Source: Thozetella sp. PMI_491 (lineage: Eukaryota; Ascomycota; Sordariomycetes; Chaetosphaeriales; Chaetosphaeriaceae). From it: 64,000 bases of DNA. A model generated the notes under the pieces. That model had not been told where the DNA came from, made no database searches, and saw only the letters and a program-made list of their open reading frames with translations. This document shows, piece by piece, positions 31,095 through 44,035 of this stretch. The position numbers and the translations under genes are program-made. The stretch spans positions 344,133 to 408,132 of the forward strand of contig MU270041.1 of assembly GCA_021432635.1 (NCBI GenBank), written 5' to 3'. Numbering within the stretch: the stretch's first letter is position 1; each line of letters begins with the position of its first letter.

Positions 31095-32606
31095 TGCGGG
31101 TTACCATACAAGTGTGTGTAAGCTAGGGTCGTGCATTGCATACGTCATAACTTCGGGTAGTGAGAGCTTGAAGATAGGGACTTGCTACCAAGACAAGGAT
31201 AGAGAGCCTTGTCGTTGCGGATATAATACTGATTGATCACTAGCTAGGTCGCCGCCAAGGCCACTTATACACGCTAATAATACCAAGTGATTCATTAGCT
31301 AGCACGGCATGCACAAGCTCCTCGCCCAATAAATCCCCGGGGCAGGCCTATTGACATAGGAAACAGATGTGCTCTGCTGAGCTATCTAGTAGTAGATGGG
31401 GAGCTCTGCCGCTCTAATAGTTCAAGACAAAGTATTTTGAGCTGCATGCAGGTGTACTCGTAACCCCGAAGCTCGAGCCTAGCAACACTAACCCACCAGC
31501 CAGGGTCGTGACCGGGGTCCGTCGGCTCCAAGAAAAACGGATTCTCTGGACGACGGCTCTCGCGAAGCAGGAGTGAGTTCCTATTTGAACCTTATTCCGT
31601 CTAGTCTTTGCTCTGTTCGGAAAAAAAAAGCATGCAATAGGGTCTCCAGGGTATTAAGTCCATAACAATAATGCTAGTACACAATGCCCTACTACCACAC
31701 TGCATACGTCTCGCCTTGCTTAGTCTAGAGAAGCATCCAGCCTTGATATTCAACACTAAAGCTGCAGCATATCGAGCGTTCCTATATTTTAGGACAAGCA
31801 TATTCATTTGGCGGTGAGAACAGCTCACCGAGATCGTACTGGTCCCCTTCCGGCCGCCTTACCCCGCGCTCTATCGTGTTCCCAGCAAGAATTCCTGAAA
31901 GGGTTACCGACATGCATCACAGGCTCTGCTAGCGCCCAGGACAAGACATTGATAAGACAAGCAGATTTGATATCGTCCATCTGCCCAGGCGAGGCATTTT
32001 TTCTCTTCTAAAGAGGGGTCGTGCAAGGGGGGCAGGGCGCGCGATTTGGATAGAGACGCACACCGGCCGGGGTTCCTGGAACCTCACGTCGCGAAGCGCA
32101 GATGAGCATGGGCGTGACAGAAGCGGCTGGAGTCCCAGCCCGCTTGGTTGCCTTTCCAAGCTCCAGTTTCTTCTTAAACCATGCCATATCTGCCTCACCG
32201 GGGGTCTAAAAGGCGGCGTCGCGGGGCCGTTCATAACGGTGGGGGAAACGGTTCGGCCGCGGCTGAGCACCGCCCCCCTGTTAGACGCAGGAGGCGTCCA
32301 ATAAGACTATCGAGCTGAAATCGCTGAAGTCGCTACAGAACATTATTGACCAGTGAAGCATAGGCATTTGATTGTGCTACCATGCGGTTAGGCACACTGC
32401 CACTACCGCGTTGTAAGCGAAGCGAACCACGCAAATGTCCTACCCTGCTCCCATGGCGCCTGGTGTCGTTAACAACATGCGCGTCCCCAGATATGAGGCC
32501 TGCTGTCTTCTTGAACTTCGATTGCCTATTTCAAGCGTGACTCATTTTTTAGCCCCTGGCTTCGTTGCCTTGCCACTCTAGCCATCCCGCCTTGGCTGTC
32601 GCCAAT
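31095..32606. other. Intergenic (1.5 kb), no gene
   Basis: Divergent upstream regions of the mutase pseudogene and the zinc-finger fusion gene. No recognisable coding or RNA feature. Confidence 0.55.
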
Positions 32607-35453
32607 ATGCCCATTCGCCGTGTGACTACCCTCCGCAAGCGTTTGGACAACCCAGAGGCGTCGTGCGGGAGGGAGATTCCCACTGTCCGCGCTGGCAGGT
32701 CCAAGCGCGTCTGGTGGGCGCGCGGCCCGGCCCTCGACACATTTGAAAGCCGCATCGAGGCGGATATCGAGGACGCCCTCAGGAACATCGGTCTCGGTTA
32801 CGCAGACATCTACATCCGCCTCTATATGATCGGCAGCAGACAAGACACCGCAGGTCCAATCATCATGGTGTGCTGCACCAACGCCGAGGTTCGCTCCGAT
32901 GCCGAGACCGCTATACGGAGAAGCGATATCCCGAAGACGTACCCCCAGTATGGCATCGGCGCCAGCGCCTTGCCCCTCGAGCAGCCAACACCAGCTCGAT
33001 CGCTGGCAGGAGAGGTCGATCTAGAGACTGTGTACCCTGAGCCTCCGAGATATCCCGGCGACTCATCTTCCTTTCTGTCCTATCCCGCCCGCCCCCAAGA
33101 GAGCACGATGACACAGCCAGGTGTCGAGCTGCAACACGAGAGCGACATCTTCTCCAAAGACAAATTTCCAAGAGTTGGGAGATCGCTTCTCCTCGCCGAA
33201 CGCGCTAACATACCACAACGTTGCGCAACCGGAGGAGTAGTCATCCAAGTGGGTGACAGCTACTTCCAGTTAACGGTCGACCACATTGTCGATAACCATG
33301 CCCTGGCTCCAAATCTTCTCTCGCAGGACGACCTCGATGAGTGCCATTTCGATGGTCAGGACGAAGAGGACGAGGACGTCCCGTTCGAGTTTGACTTTGA
33401 AGTGACGCACCGGGGCAGCCTCACCCCTGCAGAGCGCGAGGCGTCCTGGACCGAGTCTGCGAACGAAGACGCAGACATGAGTCAGCCTTCCATGTCTTCC
33501 TGCATGTCGCCAAGCGAGACTAGGTCTCTCTTTTCCCCAGGCCCCCGCCACCAAGCAGCCGCGACACCGGTCATAGCTCAGCAGGCCTTCCAGCGCGTGC
33601 CTGTTCTCTCCTTCCAGGCTCCTGCAGGCTCCATACAGCGCGTCGGCGCGCTGTCCCTCCCTTCACGCGAAGGATATAACCCGGGCCTCGACTATGTTCT
33701 CGTCTCAGTTGACGTTCAAAACATCACTGGAGTGAACGAGATCGTTTTGCCTAAAGGGGGCTTCCACAAAACCCTAAGCATCACCCGTGCAGTGCCTACA
33801 AAGTCTGAGGAAACCAGAATCATCGCCGTCACGGCCACTAGCGGTGCCATCCCCGGTGTTCTCCTTCCAAGCGCAATACACTTCCGAAGGACTACAGAGG
33901 CAGCGTTTCAGAGACTCCACGCTGTACAGCTTGAGCGTGTTGTCGTGGAAGGAGACTGCGGAGCAGTCGTCGTCGACGAGAGCACCGGTGACCTCTACGG
34001 TCACATCGTCATGGGCTGCTCTAACACTCAGCTAGCATACATTGTGCGTGCCACTGAGGTCCTCGAAGACATCCGGACAAGGGCCGGAACAGATATTCGT
34101 ATCGTCTTTGGGGATGGTAAACAACAGCCCATCATGCCTGTCCCGGACGACTCTCTCATAGCACCAGCCTTGCTCCCCCAACCTCCGACTGTCCCCTCTC
34201 CAGACATATCCCTCAATGAAACTGACCGGCCCGTCCTGCCCTTGGACTGGGCTGCCATACCACATACTTCTGCCATGCCGAGTACCTCAGACTACCTCGC
34301 TAGCTATGGCGCAACGTCCTATGCGGAACCCCTCGACAACTTCCTAAGCTTCGACTTCGATGACCATAGACCAATGGGCTTTGTCGGTATGTGCCCAGAA
34401 ATCCCATCCACTGCCCCAGAGCGCTAGAGGTATCATAACTACGTTGGAGGATGACTGCTAACTCTGATAATCGCTATAGATCCCACATTGATCAACCATG
34501 ATGCCCGCTCAGACCCTTCACACCTTCGTCCTGATATCCACATGTCCTACCCGACCCCTGAATATTCCCCCGCCACATTCTCAGGAAGCCCCATCGCTTC
34601 GATGAGGGTCGGGTCTGCCTCGCCCTACATGATGGGGCCTACCTCGTTCCCTGCGTACAGTCCATTTGGACCTCCCGAGGGCTATCGCAAGCCGAGCATC
34701 GTGCCCTTCCAGTCATGCTACTCGGTCGACGAGTCTAAAGAGAAGGAGAGATGTCCCCATCCCGACTGTGGACGTGTCTTCAAGGATCTCAAGGCACACA
34801 TGTTGACGCATCAAAACGAACGGCCAGAGAAGTGCCCTATCACGACATGTGAATACCACCTCAAGGGGTTTGCGCGCAAGTACGATAAGAACCGGCACAC
34901 CTTGACCCACTACAAGGGGACCATGGTGTGCAGCTTCTGCCCCGGCTCGGGCTCGGCGGACGCCAAGTCGTTTAACAGAGCCGACGTCTTCAAGCGACAT
35001 CTCACGGCTGTGCATGGTGTGGAGCAAACGCCGCCGAATAGTCGCAAGAAGCGCAACGCAGGGTCCGGATCCCTCGCTCGATCGCAGCCTACGGAGCCCC
35101 GGGCAACAGGCAAGTGCACGATGTGCGAGAAGACGTTCGCGAATGCCCAAGAATTCTACGAACACCTAGACAACTGCATTCTAGGCATCATCCAAAGTGA
35201 AGACCTGAGCCAAGTTCCGGAAGGCGACCCACAGCGCTCGAGCGTGCGACCAGGCGGAGAATCCGGCGATGCGGAGGAGGATTCAGCGGATGGGGAGGGT
35301 GATATCGCATCCGATGACGATGAACAGGCGAGCGGGTCCCACGCAAAGCGCCGCAGAGGTCGCCAGGAGCCAACATATGGCAGGGGGGCGGCTGGGGCAT
35401 CGGCAACCTGGAAACGCAGAGGGGGGAAAGACTCTTCACGATACCCTTATTAG
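32607..35453 (+). CDS. Fusion of a trypsin-fold-like region (GDCG motif) and C2H2 zinc fingers
   Basis: Exons 32607-34386 and 34480-35453 give 917 residues. The 93-nt intron (GTATGT donor, CTATAG end) joins RPMGFV|DPTLINHD in frame, so two long frames form one protein. I start at MPIRRVTTLRKRL because the codon opening the longer frame is TTG. Residues ~205-500 contain GGVVIQVGDSYFQLTVDHIV, a long acidic insert, and VEGDCGAVVVDESTGDLYGH. This His...GDxG order recalls chymotrypsin-fold proteins with Cys in the nucleophile place and is common in large fungal proteins of unknown role. Residues ~685-825 hold four C2H2-type fingers: CPHPDCGRVF...HMLTH, CPITTCEYH..., CSFCPG...HLTAVH and CTMCEKTF...HLDNC. 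An acidic region and a basic tail (AKRRRGRQE) follow. DNA binding in the nucleus is likely; protease activity is unproven. Confidence 0.85.
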
Positions 35454-35866
35454 CTGCGTGCATCGGTATTAGAATAAGAGAGGGACAGAACAAGGCGTAA
35501 AGAAAACGGAACTGGTGACAGGATGCAAGATTCGGGCCGGGCGTTAACTTTCACGGACTTTATCCTTTCAGCAAGCGAGTTGGTCTACGCCGTTCTGTAT
35601 TTGTAACAATGAGAAATCGAGAAATTTTGGTATCGAAGGCCGTCGCCGTCATGCGTTTATCATGCCCCCCCTTCCCCGTTCCCAGCTGTTTTTACATATG
35701 CCAGAACATAGGAAAGCCATAAGCGCCTGCATGCCCAAACCCATCCCCATGATGATCAAATCCAGATAGCCCGTTTCCCTAGGCCGTTGTTACTCTTTTC
35801 ATTCCCGTATCACCCTCAAAACGCCTTTTCCCAGGTTCATCACATCCAAAGATACACACCAATCGC
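35454..35866. other. Convergent 3' flanks
   Basis: About 410 bp between convergent genes; nothing else seen. Confidence 0.55.
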
Positions 35867-37580
35867 TTAGAAGCGCTCCCGCCTAAGAACTGATGGTAGT
35901 ACCAGGTTATCCAGAACGTCGAGATCCGACACAGCCGGAGTGCGTGTTGACCTGGGGCTGTCGAGCATGTCGGGAACCTCACCCGCCGAAAGGGCTTGCA
36001 TGAATCGGAAAATGTGGGCTGCCGGAGCGTTGTGAACCACATTCACCCACGGCATGCACTGCAGGCTCCTACTGGCTTCCGGCCAGGTCATGCTGGCAGG
36101 GATGTGGGCGGCCCACACATCCCACAGCCAGTGCTCATCGCCGCGAAGCGAGGACGTCGCCGTGATCATCAAGACCCAGAGCATCAAGTCACGGATGGCC
36201 GGTGTGGGCTCTAGCGCTAGGCAGCACTCGCTCAGTCGGTCAACGAGGTAGTCGTGGCGCGGGGCCCGTGCCGCGACGCGGAAGATGGTCGTCATGAAGG
36301 CGAGCATGGCCAGGCGCACACACTCGGCGAGACTGCTGTGCTGGGTGTCCTGCAGCTGCAAGAGCCGGTACTGGATCGAGGCAAGAATGGTTTGGAATTC
36401 GCCATACTTGAGTCGCTGGGCGCCAGGCCCTGTCGAGGCCTTGTTCATCATGCGTGTAAACTGCTGCAAGTCGGAGAAAACGGTCTTCAAGCGCTGGTCG
36501 GGCAGGCCGTTGATCGCATCGTTAGAAGGAGAGCGCTCCACGCAGTCGGAGCAGCAGGAAGAGATGCGACGTGTGTCGATTATTGATTCCCAGGTGACAG
36601 TGTCGTTGTGGAGCTGGGGTGTCTCCCCGTAGGCGAGGTTCATCGCGAGGTCCATACTACGACCTTTGTCAGTCTCTGTTGCGGGATTTCACGAGTTTTG
36701 AAGGACGGGGGAAGTCTTACTGGCAAAGCTTGATAAACAGTTTTGTGTCGTGGCGGAAATTATACAGCCCACCACGCAGCTTGATCATCTCTCGGAGACC
36801 GATAGTGTGGGCGGTGACGGCAGTGTCATCGCCAACGCAGTCGGCTAGGGCGATGAGACTGAGCACGACTGAGATGGTGGAATCGCGAAGGGAGTAGTTC
36901 GCATCCGACAGGTTCTTGTTGAGCTGGTTCAGCGTCTTGCGCATCTCGGCGTGTGTGCGGCTGGAGAGACCGGTGTTGACAATGCTAAGGTCGTCGTGCG
37001 CGCACGCGTAGGCGAGAGCTGATTGGAGAAACGCGCCATCCTCGAAGAGCCACTGCCACCAGAGCGAACGGCTGAATTCGAATTCCACACAGCTCTCGAC
37101 CTCATAACGGGTGTCCCGCGACTTGACGAAATCTAGGAAAATCAGTCAGCTTCCGCGTACGAGACCAACCGGGCTGGAGCACTAGGGATTGGGGCACGAA
37201 CAGGAAAAGAGCAGATCTCTGTACGTGTCGTCGATCTCGAACGCGAACCTGGGCATGGCTAGGTTCACCGGCGGCGGCGGGGGGCAGACAGTTTCACGGT
37301 AGCTAAAGGGCGAGAGAACGTGCGACTGTGACTGCGACTGCGAATTCGGCACCTGGGCGACGGGCTCCGGCGTGACCGTCTTGGACTGCCGGCCGGTTGA
37401 GTTGGGCCTCGGGCTCCGGCTCTTCATGGAGGTGGCCCTCTTGGTCGGTGTGGGTATGTCGGATCCATCCTTCTTTTTGTTTTTCCCCAGCATGCAGTGG
37501 CTCCGGATGAGCTTGCGGTCGACAGCCTTGAGCTTGCCGAAGTCGCCTGCCTCCACAAAGGCGAAGTTGGCCGGCGCCAT
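35867..37580 (-). CDS. Fungal transcription-factor-domain protein without a zinc cluster
   Basis: Exons 37580-37202, 37132-36721 and 36656-35867 give 526 residues. Both introns have CTGAC branch sites; the second joins FIKLC|HMDLAMNLAYG. The first donor (GTTCGT) is less usual. The start MAPANFAFVEAGDFGKLKAV with RKLIRSHCMLGKNKKK matches a common fungal family opening with a short basic IRSH block. It lacks a Zn2Cys6 cluster and continues into a helical region like the fungal-specific transcription factor domain (DUF3468 type): FEDGAFLQSALAYACAHDDL, LIALADCVGDDTAVTAHTIG, and WLWDVWAAHIPASM. The role may be regulatory, without direct DNA binding visible. It converges with the zinc-finger fusion gene. 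Confidence 0.8.
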
Positions 37581-40453
37581 CGCGGCGGTAAGATGTAGTG
37601 ATCGGGGAAAGGGGGGTTTAAGACTGGGGGTGAGGGGGAGGGGATCTAATGCGGGCGGCGTAAGCAGCAGCCTTACGGCAGCAAGCACTTAACAGCGGGA
37701 GCTGAACAAAAAGTCGCAACAAGTCCCGGGTGGCGGTGTGGTGCTGAGGAAGGGGGGGGGGGGCTCAGGGGGGTCCAAGAGCCGCACTTGGGTATCGCAA
37801 CAGAATAGGAAAACAAACAAGAGACGCAGCCAGAGCGGATGGTACTCCTTCTCGAAACAGAAGGGTATCTGCAGGCCATTTGTAGCCTCGCGGATTCTAG
37901 CCCAGAGATGGGGGCGCCCACCTCGTGGGCTTCAACGGCCGGCCTTGACGGCGGAGTTTGAGCTAAGCCGAGTCCGTGCCCATAGACGGACGAACACTCC
38001 TGGCTGTCTGGCACAGCCTTCAGCCCTAGCATGCCGGGAAGGCCTGGCGACGCCGGGCCCGTGGGGCTCGGCAACCTTCTAGCGGTGCACATGCGTTACG
38101 TGGGGCCTCCCCCTGTCCCAGGCCCGAGAGGAGGGGGCCGGGACCGAGGAGGGAGGAGGCAAAAATAAGGTAGGTATATTCAAGGGGGGTGGGGTACGTA
38201 CTGTCAAATCCTCTCCCCTGAAGGGACCCACTGCTACCACCCATCACTCGAATTGTTTTCCGTTTTGGGAAAGTGTCAACTGGTGATGCCGGAGCGCTAG
38301 TGGGGCTGCCGCCTCAAATGTGGTCGAACCGTCGACGCGCTGGTCCAGTGGGAAAGGAAGGACAAACGGCTTTGGTTTCGAGAGGGAAAATCTTTCGAGC
38401 CATCCCAACAAGCGCCCTACAGGCAGACGTTATGGCTCATTCCGCAGCCCAAAGGCGGCGCCGGGGCCGCGGGCAACACGGCACGCTCTGGCGGGGATAC
38501 CCTGGTGGGTATGCCGATAGCGTATGAAATGCAACCCACGCATCAAATCCACGCAAATCCGCGGAATTAAGCATAGGAAGGCGGCTGCTCGGTATTCGCC
38601 TGCCAGGGCCACACCCAACAGAACCTCGCAAGCATTGTACAGGCCAAACAGCTCGGGACCGGCCTTCCCAGAGCCCAACTGCGCACCTCGTCCAATCAAG
38701 TGGTGAAGCGCCGCAGTATGGCTCAGTGCGGGCAGCTTGGCTCTGCACCCTGGATTCAACTAATACCGTAGTCCCCTAGCCTGGTGTGCGCACATAGCCC
38801 GAGGGTTGCCTCTCTATACTCCCCTCCACGGCCAACCCAGCCCCTCCCGCAGCTCACAGTACATTGGTAGAGTACTAGTACTGTACATACTGGAATTTCG
38901 CTTGTTACCATCACCCTAGCACCATCTCTCTAGGCGGAGCGGGTCTCACAGTGGTGGTTTCTAACAACTAGGTTACCTAGCCGTTTGGGAGGCGCCCGGG
39001 GACTTAGAGAACCTAGCTGAGATTCCAAAAATGGAAATCTAGACGCAAGCGTGATCAGGGGAGGCCGTGCCGCGATACTATGCAGTGTCTATCCAACGTC
39101 ACAGCCCTATCTAGTAGCACACCAAAGATCCAAGGAAGACCCAACGGTCCCGAGAAGGCAGATCGACGTCTAGGTCAACACCTCATTGCCCCCTGCTCCC
39201 TAGTTTTGTACCGCCGCACCATAGAACGACGCGGAGTACCGTCTTTCAGTACACCGTGCTTCCCCGCCGAATCAAGGGGTACAGAGTATATTAATTGCCT
39301 CGGACTGACCTCCCGGATCAGGCAATTAGCGTCAGCGTCCTTAGAATTAGGATCGATCTCATCTGCCCTAGTCAGGCGCACTCGATCGACTTGTCCGCAG
39401 AACGATGAGGCACTGAGGTATCAAATATGATTCCGGCGTCGCATACCGTAAGACCCCAAAGCTATTCCTTGCTAGAAGAGGCTTTCGAGCGGGAAGTTCA
39501 ATGCTACAGTTGCTATGGTCGCCCGGCTTCATCTGGACGCGGTCGGTACGATATCTACATTTCCCGGGCCCCGACTTCCTGGGGCGCCGCCGCGTGCTTT
39601 TATTTCGCCGAGGATTCGCACTCGCCAATGCTTCGAATCCTGCCGCATGGCCTGGCAGGTTGCGGACGCAAGTTGGGGGGCAATGGTTTCTATTTCGAAG
39701 CTTCTGGCTCTTCGCAGGCGAGCGTTGCAAAGAATTATTCATCTGCCTCCCACCCTCACCCTGGTCGCCGAGTGGGATGGCGGGACCCGGGACCCGCGTT
39801 GGTTTTGGCGGAGTTTTGGGAAGAAGGGGGTGGTGGGGGGCTGAGGATCATATCCCGCTGTGTAGGTGGACCTAATGTTGGAGCAGGTGCGGCCGCTCCT
39901 GCAGCTAAGCTGCCCTTGCTGCCCTATAAACGGGACGCAATGCAGTATGGAGCAGCACAACGGCATGGGGCAAGAGGGTACCATAGTAAAGTACCTGACT
40001 GCCTAGAAGCCCTGGTCTAGCGGGAAGAGGATAGTCGGGCGATTGGTTGGTTCGCGTTCTTCTCCAATGAGAGAGAAGGAGCCGCCATCGGGACTTGTCT
40101 AGCAGGGAAAAGTCCCCGTCCCTTGGCGAGACCCTCGCAGCTATGGGGAATTTGTTTAATTTTTTCTCTCTCCTGATGGTGTGCTGCCGCGCGGGCCTCA
40201 CTATACTCCGCTTGCCCGCCTCGCCCGCCCCGTTCGCCTTGCCCACATTGTCCGCTTTGCCCGCTTTTTCCGCAGGTCCACACTTGGCCGCAACCACCCC
40301 TTTTGGCCGGCAGACCCCGACGATATACGTTGGAGAGCTGGCGTAGCAGATCAGCGGTAAGGTAAGTCACAGGGACACTGAGGCACACTGGCCCAAGAGA
40401 ATGCCAATGCAGTTCATCTATGATCCTCCCAGTATGATAAATCCTGATCGGCG
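37581..40453. other. Large gene-poor gap (2.9 kb)
   Basis: Starts with the promoter of the transcription-factor-like gene, which holds a G12 run. Frames up to 197 codons exist (39427-40020, plus), but they overlap frames in other registers and show no family features. I find no gene. Confidence 0.5.
37752..37763 (+). repeat. G12 homopolymer
   Basis: Twelve consecutive G, about 170 bp upstream of the ATG at 37580. Confidence 0.9.
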
Positions 40454-41686
40454 CTACACTTTCGCCGCCGCCTCCTTCGCAATTTCGTGCCATTCCGGTA
40501 CGAAGCTCGCCTCGAAGTCAGCTCGTGTTTTGCGAGGCGCCCATCCAAGCTCCAGCGCTAGGTCCGGCTGCGTCTTGATGTGCGAGGAGAAGGCTAGCTC
40601 TACCACGGACGGCGGCCCGCCCGTGAACTTGCTCGCGCACTCGTCGAGGGGCCGCTCGCGCACCTCGTCCGTTGGCAGGTAGCCGAGCTTCTTGCCCTCT
40701 CTGGCAATGCGCTCCGAGACCTCGCGCCACGTGTGGTGGCCTGTCACGTTGAAGAACAGGCCACGCTTGTTGCAGGGGACTGAGTCGTCGCCCTCGAGCA
40801 GGCGCCCGAGTAGCAGCTCGTAGAACAGGACTAGGTCCTCGATGTGGACATGTCCCCACTGGCCATCCCCGCTGCCGATGACCGAAGTGTATCCATCACG
40901 GTGGGCGGCCCGCATGATGCAGTCTATCTGGATGGAGATGCGCTTGAAGAAGCCGCTGCCTATGCCATAGATGGTTGGCGGCATGACGATGTACGTCTTG
41001 ATGCCCGCCGCCTCGCCCGTCTCAAAGACGGTCACGTCTGTTGTCCGCTGCGGATACGGATCAACATCCTCCCTGTGCCGTTCCCAGGCGTAGAGCTCCT
41101 CGTCCTTGTCGGAGAAGATGCGCGAGCGTGACTCAAGAAACAGGCCAGAGATGGGGCGATCACCCAGGCTCGAGGTGCCGGATACCTACAGGGGGGGAAT
41201 GGAGGGGGAATTGTCAGCATCTTGAGCCAGCTGGGAGCGGGCTGCCACAAGGCGAGCAAGGGAGGGGTCCTGACATGGATCAAGAATGGCTCTCCGCCAA
41301 TTTGCCTTTTACGATCAGCGAGGCCCATAATGAGGGCCTTGGCCGAACTGGGGTGGGCCGCGTTTGCAGCATTCACTACGATGTCATGCTCGCTAGCGAC
41401 TTGGCGCAGCAGATCGAGGTCGTCCAGCCCGGGAAAGACGACGGCGCGGACGCCATGCACCTCCAATTTCTCGACGTGTTCCTGTTTGCGGACCAGCGCC
41501 GTGTACGTGCACGCTTGGATGCGTGGATTGCCTGAGGCGAGGAGCGTCGAGAGCACCGAGCCGCCGCTTGAAGAACGTTAGCAAGGCCTCCCATGGGCCG
41601 GCGCCTATCCGCCAATGGGACGCCGTGGCGAAGGAACCTCACATATAACCCGTCGCGCCGATTAGGAGGACCTTGGGAACGGCCAT
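40454..41686 (-). CDS. NAD-dependent epimerase/dehydratase-like (extended SDR)
   Basis: Exons 41686-41643, 41566-41275 and 41185-40454 give 355 residues. The short first exon encodes MAVPKVLLIGATGY and splices to IGGSVLSTLLASG, making the nucleotide-binding GATGYIGG motif at about residues 10-17. The second junction (FLIH|VSGTSSLGDRP) uses a GTCAGG donor with a CTGAC branch. Further features of the family are VVNAANAAHPSSAKALIMGL, the turn KTYIVMPPTIYGIGSG, and HVEDL-like HIEDLVLFYELLL. The usual YxxxK catalytic pair is not obvious, as in atypical SDRs of the NmrA/epimerase-like group. It likely binds NAD(P) in the cytosol; activity is unknown. Confidence 0.88.
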
Positions 41687-43888
41687 TTTTGTTGCTGCTC
41701 CTCGTGTGCTTAGCCTCCACTGTGGGGAGAGAGGGGGGAGGGGCGGAAGGGGGGTTGGAAGGTCGCGGTCAACTCCGTAATGATGACTATAACCCGGACA
41801 AGTCCTCCTATTTCGGCGCAGCCAGTTCGCAGTGCGGACGAAACAATCCTGAAGATCGGCCCTTTGGTCATTGGCCCGCCCAGCAAGGATGGGATGGCTT
41901 CCTTCGGTTTAGTTTCCCCAGCGTCCCGACGACCTCTTGTAGGTTCCCGCTTCGAGACCTGCACGCGCCTGTTGGGGCATGCCATTGGGCTTGATGAGCT
42001 CCGCCTTTTTCCGGGCGGGTATACTTGTCGTCTGTACCACACGTTGGGTCTAGCGTCGTCGCACAACCTATAGCCAGGCTGGCGATATCTTTGCGACGGG
42101 CAAATAACAGGGGAGGCATCTGACACCTCCCATGGCGGTGTAAGCTGACCTAGTGCACACAAATGTAGGGTCCTACAGCCTGGATGGTATTATTGATATG
42201 CGTATGCAAGGAACCAATGTTAAAGTCGGACTGGTTACGATGGCTTCTTTGCGGCTCCTTAACGTACCAACCCTGTCCTCCACGGTCTGCATCCTACAAT
42301 CCGTCCACCGAGAAACCGAATCGAGTGCAGTGTGTGGGTAGTGATCTACGCAATCCTCCATCTCGAAGGTCGGCAGCTAACAACCATCTACTAACATGCC
42401 TCGCCGAGGTACTTCCTTGCATGACCAAAAAAAAATCCCCGCCTATTCAGAAGGATGGAGATGCCAAGAGCGGACTATGCGAGACATTGCTTCCTGAGTT
42501 GCAAGGAAGGATTGGGCGGGAGCTCTCGTGCGCACACGGCACGGTTGTGGCTGTGATGCCGACATATACTCAGTACCGACTTGGTGAGTCCTGCCGGAGA
42601 GGGAAGTCGGAAATCGTTGATATCGCCGAGCTCCGGCCTAGCGGTCCGTAACAATTGGTTATGTCATGCAGTGCTGGGGTGAACAGGATGAAGTCTTCCA
42701 CTTGCCCTCCGCGACAGGGCTACCAAGGTGCCATGCCTACCGCCAGCGCTAGACCAGCTCACTACACCTCTGCGACGAACATCTCCGCCGCCAGCTTGAG
42801 CTGAGCAAGGGTCCAATTGGGGGCGGCGGGACAAGTCGAGGCTAGGCCGAATCAGGTACTCGAAACGATTAACACCCACGACTCGGTCTCTAGCAGCCAC
42901 ACGCCTAACGGTGGCAATGTTGACAAGTACGTTGTGTAGGACGACAAGATCGTGGCCTTAATTTTGACTTGATGCTGGTCTAAATTAGATACCATTAGGA
43001 TCCAGCGCGCTGTCTCGCCATAGTTGGGACCAGCTGTTAAGCTGTCGTCCCTTCTTCAGTTCGCGCCGATGTCCTTCCTTAGCGTGCCCCGCTGATGCTT
43101 ACCTAGTACCTAATGCAAGGTTAAGCACTCTAACCTGGTCTCAAAACGGTGTCATGTAGCCTGCTGCCCTACGCTTTCATGACGTCGCAGCAGTTGGGGG
43201 CTCTTTCGGCTGGTACCACACGTGCAAGGCCATCACACGGCGGTGGGTTGTCCGCGCGTCACATTGAGATGAGATGCCTTAATAACCCGCAACAATTAAT
43301 ATCCTAAGCTCTCTCCTTATGCTAGGTTTCAGACAAAAGGGGCAGCCACAGGTTGCTCTCGTTCGAGCATGCATTTTTACAGTTTGGTGGTCTATGGTTT
43401 TAGTTGGAGAGATTCGCTGATCGAGGCTGCGGGGCGTCGCGTGATGGCCACGACGGGGTCCTTTTCAATGGGCTCGGCCATCTCGATGGTTGAAGGATGA
43501 CATCGAGGCGGCATCATACCCCTTCTACGAACACATCACGATGACGGAAATGACGTGCCTGGGTTCCCCGATAGAGTTGATGAGATGAGTATAAGTGAAT
43601 GGAAACTGCTTTGGCAGGGGTGGGGAGTGGTCTTTAGAGCCTTCCTCGCTGTATCCCACCCCACGCGGAGCATAACCCCAGACGGAAACCCAGAGAAGCC
43701 CAAAGCAGCTACCCCAAGCGAGATACCTATTCTGCTACCGACAGCAAGAGTGGGTTGACAGGCAAGGCCGTGATCCAGGGGCATGATTTGATCGAACGTG
43801 CCGAGAGCGAGGAGCAGCAGGTAAGGAAGCCCGCGTGCATCGTCCCATGGCACCCTGGAGATCCCGGTTGACCGGGGGGGGGGGGGGC
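41687..43888. other. Gene-poor gap (2.2 kb)
   Basis: No gene recognised. A G14 run lies at its right end, directly before the small gene. Confidence 0.5.
43874..43887 (+). repeat. G14 homopolymer one base before an ATG
   Basis: Fourteen G, then C, then ATG at 43889. Confidence 0.95.
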
Positions 43889-44035
43889 ATGGCTGGAACC
43901 CAAAAGCAGATGCACAGCCAGCAGGGGCAGAGCACGAGCAGGGCCCCTGAGGCGGGCAGCACTAGCGACCAAAACCAAGGCACCGGTAAACCCATCATGG
44001 ACAAGGTGAAGGAGGCTTTGCACCTCAAAAAATAG
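43889..44035 (+). CDS. 48-residue conserved-looking small protein
   Basis: Single frame, MAGTQKQMHSQQGQSTSRAP, ending GKPIMDKVKEALHLKK. The Gln/Ser-rich start and the amphipathic MDKVKEALHLKK end resemble short fungal peptides of unknown function that end in an M-D-K-(V/I)-K block before a basic tail. No signal peptide. The start could lie further upstream through an unseen exon. Frame length alone would not justify it; the C-terminal block does. Confidence 0.45.
   Translation: MAGTQKQMHSQQGQSTSRAPEAGSTSDQNQGTGKPIMDKVKEALHLKK

Noticed and set aside
39427..40020. 197-codon plus-strand frame
   Set aside because: Overlaps open frames in other registers of similar quality; no family features.
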